Shown here in pieces: positions 8,852 to 19,234 of a DNA stretch of 64,000 bases. The stretch is taken from the NCBI RefSeq assembly GCF_003362755.1, contig NZ_QKRA01000003.1, positions 248,001 to 312,000 on the forward strand. The letters run 5' to 3'. The first letter of the stretch is position 1. Each line of letters begins with the position of its first letter. The position numbers and the translations under genes were made by a program. The notes under the pieces were generated by a model that was not told the origin of the DNA, made no database searches, and saw nothing but the letters and a program-made list of their open reading frames with translations. The stretch comes from Marinomonas piezotolerans (GTDB taxonomy: Bacteria > Pseudomonadota > Gammaproteobacteria > Pseudomonadales > Marinomonadaceae).

Positions 8852-10759
8852 TTGCATCGTGATGGACGCACAGTGTGGGTTTTGGAGAGTGGCACCATCG
8901 TTTACGACGACTCTCAGGAGCCGCAATGGATAGATGGCGTAATGCTGGATATTTCAGATCGTAAAGCGATGGAGCAAGCGTTACGAGAGGCAAAGGTTCA
9001 AGCAGAAGACGCGGCCGAATCGAAGGCATCGTTTTTGGCAAATATGAGCCATGAAATTCGCACACCTATGAATGCCATTATCGGCTTTAGCGATATCTTA
9101 CTGGATTCGGATCTGCCGATCGATGCGCAAAAGCACTTAGAAACAATCAATCGATCAGCGCAGTCATTATTGCACCTGCTGAATGATATTTTGGACAGCG
9201 CTAAGTTAGATAAAAGTAAACTTGAAATAGACTGTGTGCCTTTCCGGATTTCGACCTGTGTTGATACTGTTGTGTCTACCTTGTGGCTCCAGGCAAAAAA
9301 TAAAGGCATCGCTCTTAACCTTAAAATGGATCACGAATTACCTACCGTTGTTATGGGCGCAGAAGACAGAATCCGCCAAGTGCTGATGAATTTGGTCGGT
9401 AATGCGATTAAGTTTACCGAGCAGGGAGCGGTTGACCTTCATTTGATGGCAACCCCCAATAAAAATGGGTGGTTGCGTTTTGGGGTGTCTGATACGGGAA
9501 TAGGGATTGAGGAGCATCGTCTTGCGGCGATCTTTGAGCCGTTTACTCAGGCCGATGCATCAATGAGTCGACGTTTTGGGGGATCCGGATTAGGAACAAC
9601 AATCTCGAAGCAGCTAGTAGAGCTGATGGGCGGTGAAATACACGCGACTAGCGAGGTTGGGCGGGGCAGCTATTTTTACTTTGACTTGCCCCTCAATACT
9701 GCGGATGAGTCAGAGCTTGTGATCAGCGATGTGACTTTGAAACTTCCTTCTCAGCGTGTCTTGGTTGCAGATGATATAGAAGAAAATATCGAACTACTAA
9801 CGTTACTGCTAGCTAAACAGGGGCATGTCGTGTTGCAGGCGAAGGATGGACAAGCTGCTATCGATACTTATCAAGCTGAACACCCTGATATCGTGCTAAT
9901 GGACATTCAAATGCCAATAATGGATGGGTTAGAAGCGAGTCGTCAGATACGCCAATATGAGCGGGCGCACGAGTTGTCAGAAGTTCCCATCATTGCACTA
10001 ACCGCGAGTGTATTGTTAGAAGACAGGATGCAAGCAAAAGCAGCTGGCATGTCTGGCTTTGCGAATAAACCAGTGAACTTTGCCCAGTTAACACAAGAAA
10101 TGGCACGGGCACTAAAGTTAGACGCGAGCGAGTTTGTGATCACTGAATCACGTGAGACTAACACTTCATACAAAGTGCTAAATATCCAGAAAGGTATCGA
10201 GCTGTGGGGAGATTACACTGTCTACATAGAGGAAGTGGCTAAGTTTTACCAAAAATATGACGTGATGATCGAAGAGCTGAATGTGGAGGTGGAGCAAGCT
10301 GATTGGCATCAACTGGAGCAGCGGGCGCATGCCTTACGAGGGCTAACCGGAAATCTAGCGTTATTACCTCTGTTACAGTTGTTTAATCAAATGGATCATG
10401 TGGCTAAGCTTCAAGATAAAAGGGGAGCACAGGCGTTGGTTCAGCAAATACAGGATTGTTGGCAACTGCTGGGTGTGGATATCGAGCAAATACAAAGTAC
10501 AGACTATCATCAAGAAGAGTTAATGCCAGTGGGTGACGTCTTGAGTGATTCTGATATGGCCACGCTATTAGAACAGTGGGCACAATCAATCGAACGTGGG
10601 GAAGTCGACGATATGCTGGCACAGGAAATACGACAGGGTGCAAATGCAACGTTAGCTCCGTTGATCCGAAAAGCGTTGATTGCCATCGATGATTTTGAGT
10701 TCGAGGCCGCTCTAGTGAATATTCGCGATGCGCAAGAATTCCTGTCTGGAGGACAATAG
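8852..10759 (+). CDS. Hybrid histidine kinase, C-terminal part (PAC-HisKA-HATPase-REC-Hpt)
   Basis: The remainder of the kinase, open directly after the TAA at 8785. The listed TTG is only the first start-like codon and is not a convincing start. Numbering from it: end of PAS/PAC (1-45), HisKA with phospho-acceptor His67 in FLANMSHEIRTPMNAIIG, HATPase with Asn180/Asn184, DTGIGIE (214-220) and FGGSGLGTT, a receiver domain with phospho-acceptor Asp351 (PDIVLMDIQMPIMDG), and an Hpt domain with His493 (AHALRGLTGNL). All catalytic residues are intact, so the break is probably recent, or the protein is made by readthrough or re-initiation. The intended output is a His-Asp-His phosphorelay, most simply to the HD-GYP regulator that follows one base downstream. 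Confidence 0.8.
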   Translation: MHRDGRTVWVLESGTIVYDDSQEPQWIDGVMLDISDRKAMEQALREAKVQAEDAAESKASFLANMSHEIRTPMNAIIGFSDILLDSDLPIDAQKHLETINRSAQSLLHLLNDILDSAKLDKSKLEIDCVPFRISTCVDTVVSTLWLQAKNKGIALNLKMDHELPTVVMGAEDRIRQVLMNLVGNAIKFTEQGAVDLHLMATPNKNGWLRFGVSDTGIGIEEHRLAAIFEPFTQADASMSRRFGGSGLGTTISKQLVELMGGEIHATSEVGRGSYFYFDLPLNTADESELVISDVTLKLPSQRVLVADDIEENIELLTLLLAKQGHVVLQAKDGQAAIDTYQAEHPDIVLMDIQMPIMDGLEASRQIRQYERAHELSEVPIIALTASVLLEDRMQAKAAGMSGFANKPVNFAQLTQEMARALKLDASEFVITESRETNTSYKVLNIQKGIELWGDYTVYIEEVAKFYQKYDVMIEELNVEVEQADWHQLEQRAHALRGLTGNLALLPLLQLFNQMDHVAKLQDKRGAQALVQQIQDCWQLLGVDIEQIQSTDYHQEELMPVGDVLSDSDMATLLEQWAQSIERGEVDDMLAQEIRQGANATLAPLIRKALIAIDDFEFEAALVNIRDAQEFLSGGQ

Positions 10760-10760
10760 G

Positions 10761-11771
10761 ATGTCATTATTAATCAAACAGTTACCAAGAATTCTTGTGG
10801 TTGATGATGAGCCTGCAAACCTTAAGGTGCTGCGTCAGATATTACAGGATGATTATCGGTTATCTTTCGCGCGTTCAGGTATGGCCGCATTGGAGTTGTT
10901 AGCAAAAGAGGTTGTTGATCTGGTCCTGCTGGATGTCATGATGCCAGGAATGACGGGCTTTGAAGTGTGTCAGAAAATTAAAAATACGGAATCACTTGCG
11001 AACATCCCCGTGATATTTGTGACGGCGCTAAAAGACACCATAGATGAGGAAAACGGTTTCGAAACCGGTGCAGTTGACTATATCACTAAGCCGATTGTTC
11101 CGACGATTGTGAAAGCGAGGGTTAAGGCACATCTATCTCTAGTGCAGGCCGATGTTTTACGTGCGACTCAAGTCGATCTTATTCAGCGCTTAGGCCGTGC
11201 AGCAGAATACAAAGATAATGAGACGGGGATGCACGTACAGCGTATGAGTCGCTATTCCTATGTTCTTGCAATAGCGGCTGGGATTGATAAAGAGGCAGCA
11301 AGTGAATTACAGCTGGCGGCACAAATGCATGATTTAGGAAAAATAGCGATTCCAGATCATATTCTGCTTAAGCCGGGCCGTTTGGATCCGGATGAATTTG
11401 CGCAAATGAAAGCGCATGCTCAGATCGGCGCCGATATACTTGCCCGCCCTAAATCACAATTAGTTGCCTTGGCTCGCTCCATTGCCATAACGCATCATGA
11501 AAAGTGGGATGGCACAGGTTATCCAAATGGCCTGAAGGGAGAAGAGATTCCAATCGAAGGGCGCATTGCTGCCGTGGCGGATGTTTTTGATGCCTTGACG
11601 AGCGAACGGCCCTATAAAAAAGCATGGTCTGTTGAAGAAGCAATTGCGTTGTTGGAAGAGCAATCAGGTCAACATTTTGATCCTGAATTGGTGACCCTAT
11701 TTGTTCGAGAATTACCAAAGATATTAGCGATTAAAGCTCAATTTGCAGAAGAGATGGGGACGAGAGATTAA
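10761..11771 (+). CDS. Response regulator with HD-GYP domain (probable cyclic-di-GMP phosphodiesterase)
   Basis: 336 residues from the ATG at 10761, which has GGAGG at 10748-10752; the frame opens slightly earlier inside the kinase gene, but that start has no ribosome-binding site. The receiver domain (1-125) has the acidic pair DD and phospho-acceptor Asp58 (LVLLDVMMPGMTG). The HD-GYP domain follows: His190-Asp191 (MHDLGKIAIPD), HHEKWDGTGYP at 245-255, and VADVFDALTSERPYK. The family hydrolyses c-di-GMP, so phosphorylation would lower c-di-GMP. The gene begins immediately after the kinase stop and the two are clearly one signalling unit. It is followed by an intrinsic terminator. Confidence 0.9.
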   Translation: MSLLIKQLPRILVVDDEPANLKVLRQILQDDYRLSFARSGMAALELLAKEVVDLVLLDVMMPGMTGFEVCQKIKNTESLANIPVIFVTALKDTIDEENGFETGAVDYITKPIVPTIVKARVKAHLSLVQADVLRATQVDLIQRLGRAAEYKDNETGMHVQRMSRYSYVLAIAAGIDKEAASELQLAAQMHDLGKIAIPDHILLKPGRLDPDEFAQMKAHAQIGADILARPKSQLVALARSIAITHHEKWDGTGYPNGLKGEEIPIEGRIAAVADVFDALTSERPYKKAWSVEEAIALLEEQSGQHFDPELVTLFVRELPKILAIKAQFAEEMGTRD

Positions 11772-11827
11772 CGCTTAGATCACCACCTTAGGCCGTTTGT
11801 TCGTAGGATTCATGCTGTTAAACCAAA

Positions 11828-11860
11828 AAAGCCCCTTTATGTTTAAGTTAAAGGGGCTTT
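11828..11860. terminator. Bidirectional intrinsic terminator
   Basis: Eleven-base inverted repeat AAAGCCCCTTT / AAAGGGGCTTT with an A-run on one side and T-rich sequence on the other. It separates the convergent HD-GYP gene and the formate dehydrogenase operon. Confidence 0.9.
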
Positions 11861-11887
11861 CTTGATTGGATCTTCGCTACTACGACG

Positions 11888-12121
11888 TTACGCGCTTATC
11901 TTGGCTGATAAACGTTCAGCTGCTAATTTAGCTGCAGGCTCGAATGTCTCGGAACCTTTTGCTAATTGCTCTGATAAGATCTTTTTCATGCGTCGTGACC
12001 AAAACTTGGTGATATGGTTTTCCACAATATCCGCCACGTCAGATTCAGATCCGGCACTCACATTGTTTTGAGCAATGTGGTTAATCATCGTTACGATGCT
12101 TTCTTCTTCAGTATGAAACAT
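11888..12121 (-). CDS. fdsD: NAD-dependent formate dehydrogenase, delta subunit
   Basis: A 77-residue protein with the FdsD pattern: IVTMINHIAQN near the N terminus and VENHITKFWSRRMKKIL in the middle. FdsD is a small subunit of the soluble molybdenum NAD-linked formate dehydrogenases, needed for assembly or stability of the complex. It is last in the operon, 20 bases after fdsA. In the well-studied fdsGBACD operons an FdhD-type sulfurtransferase gene (fdsC) lies between fdsA and fdsD; here it is missing. Confidence 0.88.
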   Translation of the reverse strand: MFHTEEESIVTMINHIAQNNVSAGSESDVADIVENHITKFWSRRMKKILSEQLAKGSETFEPAAKLAAERLSAKISA

Positions 12122-12141
12122 AGTGCTCTCTCAATACCTAC

Positions 12142-15015
12142 TTATTTAACAGCATCAGCGGAAGACGCTGCGCCACGCAAGAACTTATTTTGACGTTCGT
12201 GGTTGTCTTGGAAGTTCTTCTGCCATTCGGATGGCTGAGACACTTTCTCAACTTGCACTGCCGTAACCTTGTACTCAGGACAGTTTGTTGCCCAGTCTGA
12301 GTTGTTGGTCGTGATCACATTTGCACCACTACCAGGATGGTGGAACGTGGTGTACACCACGCCTGGCTGCATGCGTTCAGCAACCCGAGCACGAAGAACG
12401 GTTTGCCCTGCGCGACTGGTAATGCCTAGCCAATCACCTGTCTTGATACCGCGTTCTTCAGCATCGTGTGGATGGATATCTAGGATATCTTCGTCGTGCC
12501 ACGCTTGGTTGTCTGTACGACGTGTTTGAGCACCTACGTTGTATTGGCTCAAAATACGGCCGGTTGTTAGCAACAGAGGGAAGCGGCTGTTTGCGCGTTC
12601 CGTTGTTGGTACAAATTCCGTTACAGCAAACAGTGCTTTTCCTTCGTCACCGATAGGGAAACTTTCAGTGTGCATGATCGGTGAGCCCATAGGGAACTCA
12701 TCATTACATGGCCACTGTAAGCTACCGTGTTTTTCTAGCATTTCGTAGCTAACGTTGGCGAAGCTTGGCGTTAATTGCGCAATCTCATCCATGATCTCGG
12801 ATGGATGTGAGTAGTTCATTGGATAGCCTAAAGCATTTGAAAGCTCGACGGTTACTTCCCAATCTTCTTTACCTGCCACAGGTGGCATCACTTTACGAAC
12901 GCGGTTGATACGACGTTCTGCGTTGGTGAAGGTACCGTTTTTCTCTAGGAAAGTAGAACCTGGTAGCAATACATGAGCGAATTTCGCTGTTTCGTTCAAG
13001 AAAATGTCTTGTACGATCAAGCAATCAAGCGCAGATAGGGCCGCTTCAACGTGTTGTGTGTTCGGGTCAGACTGAGCGATGTCTTCGCCTTGGACGTACA
13101 TAGCTCGGAATTCACCAGACAAGGCCGCATCAAACATGTTCGGGATACGCAGTCCTGGTTCATCATCCAGCGTAACGCCCCATACTTTCTCGAAGCGAGC
13201 ACGAGCAACGGAGTCAGACACGTGTTGGTAACCCGGTAGCTCATGTGGGAAAGAACCCATGTCACAGGAACCCTGAACATTGTTCTGACCGCGTAGAGGG
13301 TTAACGCCCACTCCTTCGCGTCCCATATTCCCCGTGGCTAAAGCGAGGTTAGCGATGCCCATTACCATGGTTGAACCTTGGCTATGTTCGGTAACACCTA
13401 AACCGTAATAGATTGCAGCGTTTTTGGCGGTCGCAAACATACGTGCCGCTTCGCGTACTTTTTCGGCTTTAACGCCAGTAATGTCTTCTACGTTTTCAGG
13501 TGCATGACGCTCTTCAATAATGAACTCGCGCCATTTCGCGTAGGCATTGCCTTCACAACGTGCCGCGATAAACTCTTTGTCTTCGTAGCCTTCTGTCACG
13601 ACTACATGTGCTAAGGCGTTTACCAACGCAACGTTGGTTCCTGGGCGAAGTGGCAAGTGTGTTGCTGTACCCAAGTGAGGCGTGCTCAAAAGATCAATCT
13701 CACGCGGATCCGCTACGATCAAGCTTGCGCCTTCACGAAGACGGCGACGCATTAGCGAGCCGAATACAGGGTGAGCATCGGTTGGGTTCGCACCGATAAC
13801 AAGTATGCAGTCAGAGAACATGACTGAGTCAAATGTTTGTGTACCAGCAGACTCACCGAGTGTTTGTTTTAGGCCGTAGCCAGTTGGGCTATGGCAGACT
13901 CGGGCACAGGTATCGGTGTTATTGTTACCAAAGGCTGCACGAATTAATTTCTGAACCAAGTAGGTTTCTTCGTTGGTACAACGAGAAGAGGTGATACCGC
14001 CGATACTTTCACGACCGTATTGTGCTTGGATGTCTTTCAAGCGTTTTGCTGCAAAACCGATCGCCTCTTCCCAGCTGACTTCTTTCCAAGGCTGGTCGAT
14101 GGAATCACGAATCATTGGCGCTTTGATACGGTCTTTATGTGTTGCATAACCGAATGCGAAACGACCTTTAACACACGAGTGACCGTGGTTGGCGTCGCCT
14201 TCTTTTGCTGGCACCATTCGTACTAGCTGATCGCCCTTCATTTCTGCTTTGAAGGAACAACCGACACCACAGTATGCACATGTCGTTGTGACGCTGTGTT
14301 CAGGTGTGCCCATGTCAATGACAGAGTTTTCCATCAGTGTCGCAGTTGGACACGCTTGTACGCACGCACCACATGAGACACAGTCAGAATCTAGGAATTG
14401 GTCGTTTTGACCCGCAGCAACTTTAGAGTCGAAGCCGCGGCCATCGATGGTCAGTGCAAACGTGCCTTGTACTTCTTCACATGCGCGGACACAACGTGAA
14501 CAAACGATACATTTGCTCGCATCGAAGGTGAAATAAGGATTTGATTGGTCTTTCGGAGCGTCTAGATGGTTATTGCCATCAAATCCGTAACGTACTTCGC
14601 GAAGACCGACTGCACCGGCCATGTCCTGTAGCTCACAGTCACCGTTTGCTGGACAAGTCAGACAGTCAAGCGGGTGATCGGAAATATACAACTCCATGAT
14701 GTTACGACGAAGCTTCGCAAGCTTGTCGTTTTGCGTGGTCACTTTCATACCCGCATCAACAGGTGTTGTGCAGGAAGCAGGTGTCCCACGGCGGCCTTCA
14801 ATTTGAACCGCACAAATTCGACAAGAACCAAAGGCTTCGAGGTTATCGCTGGCACATAATTTTGGAATGTTGATGTCATGAAGTGCGGCTGCACGCATCA
14901 CTGATGTACCTTCTGGTACGGTGATTTCCACACCATCGATTTCCAGTGTCACCATCTTCTCACTCAGAGAAGCGGGTGTACCGTAGTCTTTATTTGGGTC
15001 AAAATGTTGCAACAT
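12142..15015 (-). CDS. fdsA: NAD-dependent formate dehydrogenase, molybdenum alpha subunit
   Basis: A 957-residue catalytic subunit that oxidises formate to CO2 at a bis-MGD molybdenum centre. Visible in order: 2Fe-2S domain (Cys54, 65, 68, 82), an NuoG-like His/Cys 4Fe-4S stretch near 114-127 (HPLDCLTCPANGDC), two ferredoxin-like 4Fe-4S clusters (170-180 and 212-222), the 4Fe-4S motif CAYCGVGC at 246-253, then the Mo-bis-MGD domains with the likely Mo-ligand Cys374 in ARVCHSPTG. The C-terminal dinucleotide-binding domain has LLLTTGRILSQYNVG and the HPHDAEERGI stretch. GGAGG precedes the ATG, and the gene begins two bases after fdsB. The enzyme supplies NADH from C1 units. Confidence 0.96.
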   Translation of the reverse strand: MLQHFDPNKDYGTPASLSEKMVTLEIDGVEITVPEGTSVMRAAALHDINIPKLCASDNLEAFGSCRICAVQIEGRRGTPASCTTPVDAGMKVTTQNDKLAKLRRNIMELYISDHPLDCLTCPANGDCELQDMAGAVGLREVRYGFDGNNHLDAPKDQSNPYFTFDASKCIVCSRCVRACEEVQGTFALTIDGRGFDSKVAAGQNDQFLDSDCVSCGACVQACPTATLMENSVIDMGTPEHSVTTTCAYCGVGCSFKAEMKGDQLVRMVPAKEGDANHGHSCVKGRFAFGYATHKDRIKAPMIRDSIDQPWKEVSWEEAIGFAAKRLKDIQAQYGRESIGGITSSRCTNEETYLVQKLIRAAFGNNNTDTCARVCHSPTGYGLKQTLGESAGTQTFDSVMFSDCILVIGANPTDAHPVFGSLMRRRLREGASLIVADPREIDLLSTPHLGTATHLPLRPGTNVALVNALAHVVVTEGYEDKEFIAARCEGNAYAKWREFIIEERHAPENVEDITGVKAEKVREAARMFATAKNAAIYYGLGVTEHSQGSTMVMGIANLALATGNMGREGVGVNPLRGQNNVQGSCDMGSFPHELPGYQHVSDSVARARFEKVWGVTLDDEPGLRIPNMFDAALSGEFRAMYVQGEDIAQSDPNTQHVEAALSALDCLIVQDIFLNETAKFAHVLLPGSTFLEKNGTFTNAERRINRVRKVMPPVAGKEDWEVTVELSNALGYPMNYSHPSEIMDEIAQLTPSFANVSYEMLEKHGSLQWPCNDEFPMGSPIMHTESFPIGDEGKALFAVTEFVPTTERANSRFPLLLTTGRILSQYNVGAQTRRTDNQAWHDEDILDIHPHDAEERGIKTGDWLGITSRAGQTVLRARVAERMQPGVVYTTFHHPGSGANVITTNNSDWATNCPEYKVTAVQVEKVSQPSEWQKNFQDNHERQNKFLRGAASSADAVK

Positions 15016-15017
15016 AA

Positions 15018-16592
15018 TCAGACCTCCTTCGCTTGGGTCGCTGAAGCCGCGTTCTTAACGAAGTCCTCAGTAAAGTGTTTCATGGCGCTTTGTACCGGGA
15101 AGGGGGTCATACCGCCCATAGCACAAAGAGAACCGTCTAGCATGGTCTCACATAGGTCAGACAACAACTCCATATTGGCGTCGACGTTCTTACCTTCGCG
15201 AATACGGTCAATGACCTCGACACCACGGGTAGAACCAATACGACATGGCGTACATTTACCGCAAGACTCAGCAACACAGAACTCCATAGAGAAGCGTGCT
15301 TGCTCACTCATATCAACCGTGTCATCAAACATGACCACACCGCCGTGACCCAATACGGCATCTTTTTGGCTAAACTCTTCATACCCTAATGGTGTATCCC
15401 ACTGACTTTCGTGCAGATAGGCTCCTAAAGGACCGCCAACTTGCACAGCACGTAACGGACGACCACTGCGTGTGCCACCACCGAATTCAAACATTAGTTC
15501 ATTCAGTGTAGGTCCGAATGCTAATTCCACCAAACCACCGTACTTAACATTACCCGCGACTTGGAATGGTAAAGTGCCGCGAGAGCGACCAACACCGACA
15601 TCGGCATAGGCTTTCGCGCCTTTGTCCAAAATGAATGGCACAGCCGCTAAAGACAATACGTTGTTAACCACGGTAGGTTGACCGAATAGGCCGACAATCG
15701 CTGGCAATGGTGGCTTCGCGCGCACTAGGCCGCGTTTGCCTTCTAAACTCTCAAGTAGTGACGTTTCTTCACCACAGATGTAGGCACCGGCTCCCATGCG
15801 TACTTCTAGATCGAAGTGGTTACCGCTGCCTAGGATGTCAGCACCTAATAGATTGTTTTCGTATGCGGTATTGATCGCTTTATTCAAGTTTTCGATTGAA
15901 AGCGGGTATTCAGAACGACAGTATATGTAACCCTGCGTTGCGCCAACCGCTAAACCTGCAATGGTCATACCCTCAATCAGCATGTAAGGATCACATTCCA
16001 TGACTAAGCGGTCTGCGAATGTACCGGAGTCACCTTCGTCGGCGTTACAAACGATGTATTTTTGATTCTTCGGGGATTCTACATCCAGCACGGTTTGCCA
16101 CTTGATGCCAGTTGGGAAGGCTGCACCACCACGGCCCCGTAGGCCTGACTCTTTTACGGCATCAACGATTTGTTGAGAGGAAAGTTTGATGGCGTTTTCT
16201 AGACCTTTAAAACCGTCGTTTGCTTGGTAATCTTCAAGCGAAACTGGATCTGTGATACCGAGACGAGAGAAGGTAAAGCGCTCTTGGCGTTTTAGGTAAG
16301 GGATTTCTTCTACTAAGCCCAGTGCTAAATCATGTTCAACATTGCCTTTCCAAAACTCTGCGGCAAATAAGGATTCAACATCACTATCTTTAACTGGGCC
16401 AAAACCGTATCGACCTTCAGCTGTATCGACTTCAACCAGTGGTTCGATCCAGTACAAACCGCGCGTGCCGTTGCGACGCACGTCGACGTCGATTTTATGC
16501 TCTTCAGCAACGATTTCAATGAGACGAGCAAGGCGATCTGCACCGCGTGCTTTGGCAGTCGTGTCTGAAGGAACGTGAATGCGAAATGTCAT
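15018..16592 (-). CDS. fdsB: NAD-dependent formate dehydrogenase, beta subunit (diaphorase, NuoF-like)
   Basis: 524 residues. An N-terminal segment of about 130 residues precedes a NuoF-type flavoprotein: the FMN/NADH site [16 protein letters not shown] near residue 150, [13 protein letters not shown] near 190, [19 protein letters not shown], and the 4Fe-4S motif [12 protein letters not shown] followed by a more distant Cys in DGSLCAMGG. It transfers electrons from the iron-sulfur chain to NAD+. It overlaps fdsG by four bases (ATGA), so it is translationally coupled. Homology to complex I could lead to annotation as NADH dehydrogenase, but no membrane nuo genes are present. Confidence 0.95.
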   Translation of the reverse strand: MTFRIHVPSDTTAKARGADRLARLIEIVAEEHKIDVDVRRNGTRGLYWIEPLVEVDTAEGRYGFGPVKDSDVESLFAAEFWKGNVEHDLALGLVEEIPYLKRQERFTFSRLGITDPVSLEDYQANDGFKGLENAIKLSSQQIVDAVKESGLRGRGGAAFPTGIKWQTVLDVESPKNQKYIVCNADEGDSGTFADRLVMECDPYMLIEGMTIAGLAVGATQGYIYCRSEYPLSIENLNKAINTAYENNLLGADILGSGNHFDLEVRMGAGAYICGEETSLLESLEGKRGLVRAKPPLPAIVGLFGQPTVVNNVLSLAAVPFILDKGAKAYADVGVGRSRGTLPFQVAGNVKYGGLVELAFGPTLNELMFEFGGGTRSGRPLRAVQVGGPLGAYLHESQWDTPLGYEEFSQKDAVLGHGGVVMFDDTVDMSEQARFSMEFCVAESCGKCTPCRIGSTRGVEVIDRIREGKNVDANMELLSDLCETMLDGSLCAMGGMTPFPVQSAMKHFTEDFVKNAASATQAKEV

Positions 16593-17089
16593 GACAGAAT
16601 CTCCACTCGATCAGTTTTAAGCCCTTCTACTAACTCGTCAAATCGTGTTGCATCGACGTCTGCATGAATGTCGTTACCCACGCGGATAGAAGGACCGCAG
16701 GAACAGTTACCTAAACAGTAGACCGGCTCTAAAGTGATGTTACGGTCGGCCGTCGTTTGGTGATAATCCACCTCGAGAACAGATTTGGCGTGTGCTTCGA
16801 GTGCGCGGGATCCTTGCGCTTGACAAGCTTCTGCACGGCAGATTTCGACAACATGTCGACCTGGTTGATGCGTGCGAAAATGGTGATAGAAGCTGATCAC
16901 ACCGTGAACTTCTGCACGAGTTAACTTTAGCGCCTGAGCGATCAAGGAAACCGCTTCTTCAGGGACGTAAGAAAAGCGGTCCTGAATAGCGTGAAGTATA
17001 GGTAATAGAGCTCCTGGTTTACACTTGAGCTCATCAATGATGGCCTGGGCAGTTACTGGCTCCCATGCAACTGCTTTAGATGTAGTCAT
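16589..17089 (-). CDS. fdsG: NAD-dependent formate dehydrogenase, gamma subunit (2Fe-2S, NuoE-like)
   Basis: 166 residues with the thioredoxin-like 2Fe-2S fold of NuoE: ligands Cys84 and Cys89 ([13 protein letters not shown]) and Cys125 and Cys129 ([11 protein letters not shown]). It is the first gene of fdsGBAD. A strong AGGAGG lies just upstream of the ATG. A perfect inverted repeat lies about 23 bases before the start and may be an operator. Confidence 0.95.
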   Translation of the reverse strand: MTTSKAVAWEPVTAQAIIDELKCKPGALLPILHAIQDRFSYVPEEAVSLIAQALKLTRAEVHGVISFYHHFRTHQPGRHVVEICRAEACQAQGSRALEAHAKSVLEVDYHQTTADRNITLEPVYCLGNCSCGPSIRVGNDIHADVDATRFDELVEGLKTDRVEILS

Positions 17090-17656
17090 TGTATTTCCTC
17101 CTATCGCCCAGTGACAAAGTTGTCAGTAAAATCTGGCGGAAGTGTTGCTTATTATTGTAACGGTTGAAATCGAGTAGGGCAGAGTTGTACGTGTACAGTT
17201 CTCACGAAGAGCCTTAACTGCCGCTATCAAAAGTTTAAAACTGAAGCGCACATTAGCATAGGTACATTGCTCTAATTTATCTTATTGCGACACATTCAAG
17301 TGCTTTGACGCATATGTTTTTAAAATCGCTACTAAGAAATGTGGCCTAACTTTTATATGAAGCACTGCTGCAAATCAACACTTGTGCAAAATCTTCTGCC
17401 AATCCCATTCCAACTCTACAGATATGAATAAAAACATTACAAAAGTATAAATTTCGTCGCAATCGCAACCTGTACTGACGCTTGTGTGCAAGATCGCTTG
17501 GGGGAGCTGGTTTCTAATTGGCTTTATCGCTAATAATGTAGAGTGATAGTCGATATGGGTTGTATTCACATGACTTATATTGGGTGGTAGTCTACTTAAG
17601 TGGTTATGTAAGAAAACTTCTGCTTAAACTCGAACAAAAATAAGTACGGCATCATT
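17090..17656. other. 567-base divergent intergenic region between fdsG and pntA
   Basis: No convincing gene or RNA. It must hold the leftward fds and rightward pnt promoters. Visible elements are the fdsG ribosome-binding site, the palindrome at 17112-17125, and a plus-strand sequence resembling a sigma-54 promoter (TGGCGG at 17134, TTGC at 17145-17148) that is poorly placed for either operon. The short open frame at 17375-17569 has no recognisable content. Confidence 0.6.
17112..17125. promoter_or_regulatory. Palindromic operator candidate upstream of fdsG
   Basis: TGACAAAGTTGTCA: six-base arms TGACAA / TTGTCA around a two-base centre, 23 bases upstream of the fdsG start codon. It is the right size for a dimeric regulator. 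No regulator gene is adjacent, so the assignment is speculative. Confidence 0.35.
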
Positions 17657-19225
17657 ATGAAAATTGGAATACCGAAAGAGATAGAAGACGGCGAGTTGCG
17701 GGTGGCGATGACCCCAGCTGTTGCGGAAAGGGTCAAAAAGCTAGGTTTCGACTTGGTGATTGAGAGTGGCGCAGGAGCGGCGGCGTCTTATTCAGACGAG
17801 GCGTATATAGCTGCGGGCGTTGAAGTCACCAGTGATACCAAAGCACTGTGGCACGATTCAGACGTGTTGATCAAAGTTCGCCCACCTATTGAACACCCAG
17901 AGCTAGGCTTTTATGGCATTGAGCTTTTGGGTCAAAATCAGACGTTAATTAGTACCCTTTATCCAGCGCAGAACTCAGTGAAGCTAAATCAATTAGCAGA
18001 ACGAGGCACAAATGCTGTCGCTTTGGATGCCGTACCACGTATTTCACGTGCGCAAAAGATGGACGTATTGAGCTCGATGGCAAACATCGCAGGTTATCGT
18101 GCGGTCGTTGAAGCAGCACAACATTTCGGACGTTTCTTCACGGGACAAATCACCGCAGCAGGTAAAGTACCGCCAGCGAAAGTGCTTGTTATCGGTGCCG
18201 GCGTTGCAGGTCTTGCCGCCATTGGTGCGGCGAAAAGCATGGGTGCCATTGTACGCGCATTCGATACGCGCCCTGAAGTAAAAGAACAAGTCGAAAGTAT
18301 GGATGCGGAATTCCTAGAGTTGGATTTCGATGACGAAGACGGTAGTGGCGAAGGTGGTTACGCCAAGGTCATGAGTCCTGAGTTCATTGCCGCAGAAATG
18401 GCGTTATTCGCTGAACAAGCCAAAGACGTCGACATTATCATAACGACAGCCCTTATTCCGGGTAAACCTGCCCCAGAACTGATCACCGAAGAGATGGTCC
18501 GTACCATGAAACCGGGCAGTGTGATCGTGGACTTGGCGGCTGAAACAGGCGGTAACTGCAAGCTGACCCAAGCCAACGACGTAGTGAATGTTCACGGTGT
18601 GACACTGATTGGCTATACCAACTTGCCAAGCCGAATGGCGGCGCAATCTAGTCAGTTGTTCGCCACCAACATTTACCACCTGCTCACTGAGTTGTGTCCA
18701 AACAAAGACGGTCAGATTGACCTGAATATGGAAGATGAAGTCATCCGTGGTGCCACCGTTGTGAAACAGGGCAACATCACTTGGCCACCACCGGCGCCAC
18801 GTTTATCTGCGGCGCCAAAGACTGATGTAAGTGAGCCGCTACCGGAGGCCAAAGAGTCTGCGAAGAAAGAAGAGAAGAAGCCAAGTGCCTTTGGTTTCCT
18901 TGTGCCAGTATTGATCGTAGGTGCCTTGCTAATGGGGGTGGGCAGTGTTGCGCCTGCTGAATTTATGGGGCATTTAACCGTGTTTGTATTGTCGTGCTTC
19001 GTCGGTTATATGGTGGTGTGGGGTGTCAGTCACTCTTTGCATACGCCGCTCATGAGTGTGACCAATGCCATCAGCAGTATCATCGTCGTTGGTGCGTTAA
19101 CTCAGATTTCGAACGACAGTGTAATCGTTTCGATTTTAGCGGCCTTGGCCATCTTTATCACCAGCATCAACATCGTCGGTGGCTTTGCCGTGACGCATCG
19201 CATGCTGAAAATGTTCCGTAAGTAG
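17657..19225 (+). CDS. pntA: Proton-translocating NAD(P)+ transhydrogenase, alpha subunit
   Basis: 522 residues, the E. coli-type undivided alpha subunit. The N terminus ([20 protein letters not shown]) and the NAD-binding fold [20 protein letters not shown] at about 177-196 with [12 protein letters not shown] form domain I. The C-terminal ~120 residues have several membrane segments ([20 protein letters not shown] onward) after a charged Lys/Glu linker. With PntB it uses the proton gradient to reduce NADP+ with NADH. Next to formate dehydrogenase it could turn formate-derived NADH into NADPH for biosynthesis (inference from context). The ribosome-binding site is weak. Confidence 0.96.
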   Translation: MKIGIPKEIEDGELRVAMTPAVAERVKKLGFDLVIESGAGAAASYSDEAYIAAGVEVTSDTKALWHDSDVLIKVRPPIEHPELGFYGIELLGQNQTLISTLYPAQNSVKLNQLAERGTNAVALDAVPRISRAQKMDVLSSMANIAGYRAVVEAAQHFGRFFTGQITAAGKVPPAKVLVIGAGVAGLAAIGAAKSMGAIVRAFDTRPEVKEQVESMDAEFLELDFDDEDGSGEGGYAKVMSPEFIAAEMALFAEQAKDVDIIITTALIPGKPAPELITEEMVRTMKPGSVIVDLAAETGGNCKLTQANDVVNVHGVTLIGYTNLPSRMAAQSSQLFATNIYHLLTELCPNKDGQIDLNMEDEVIRGATVVKQGNITWPPPAPRLSAAPKTDVSEPLPEAKESAKKEEKKPSAFGFLVPVLIVGALLMGVGSVAPAEFMGHLTVFVLSCFVGYMVVWGVSHSLHTPLMSVTNAISSIIVVGALTQISNDSVIVSILAALAIFITSINIVGGFAVTHRMLKMFRK

Positions 19226-19234
19226 GAGACGACA

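Noticed and set aside
15018..17089. NuoE/NuoF-like genes as part of respiratory complex I
   Set aside because: There are no membrane nuo genes, and the third subunit has the molybdenum formate dehydrogenase domains and an FdsD partner follows.
17134..17148. Plus-strand sigma-54-like sequence (TGGCGG...TTGC, GG-N10-GC) in the fds-pnt gap
   Set aside because: It points away from fds and lies about 500 bases before pntA, with no nitrogen gene downstream. Chance occurrence is likely.
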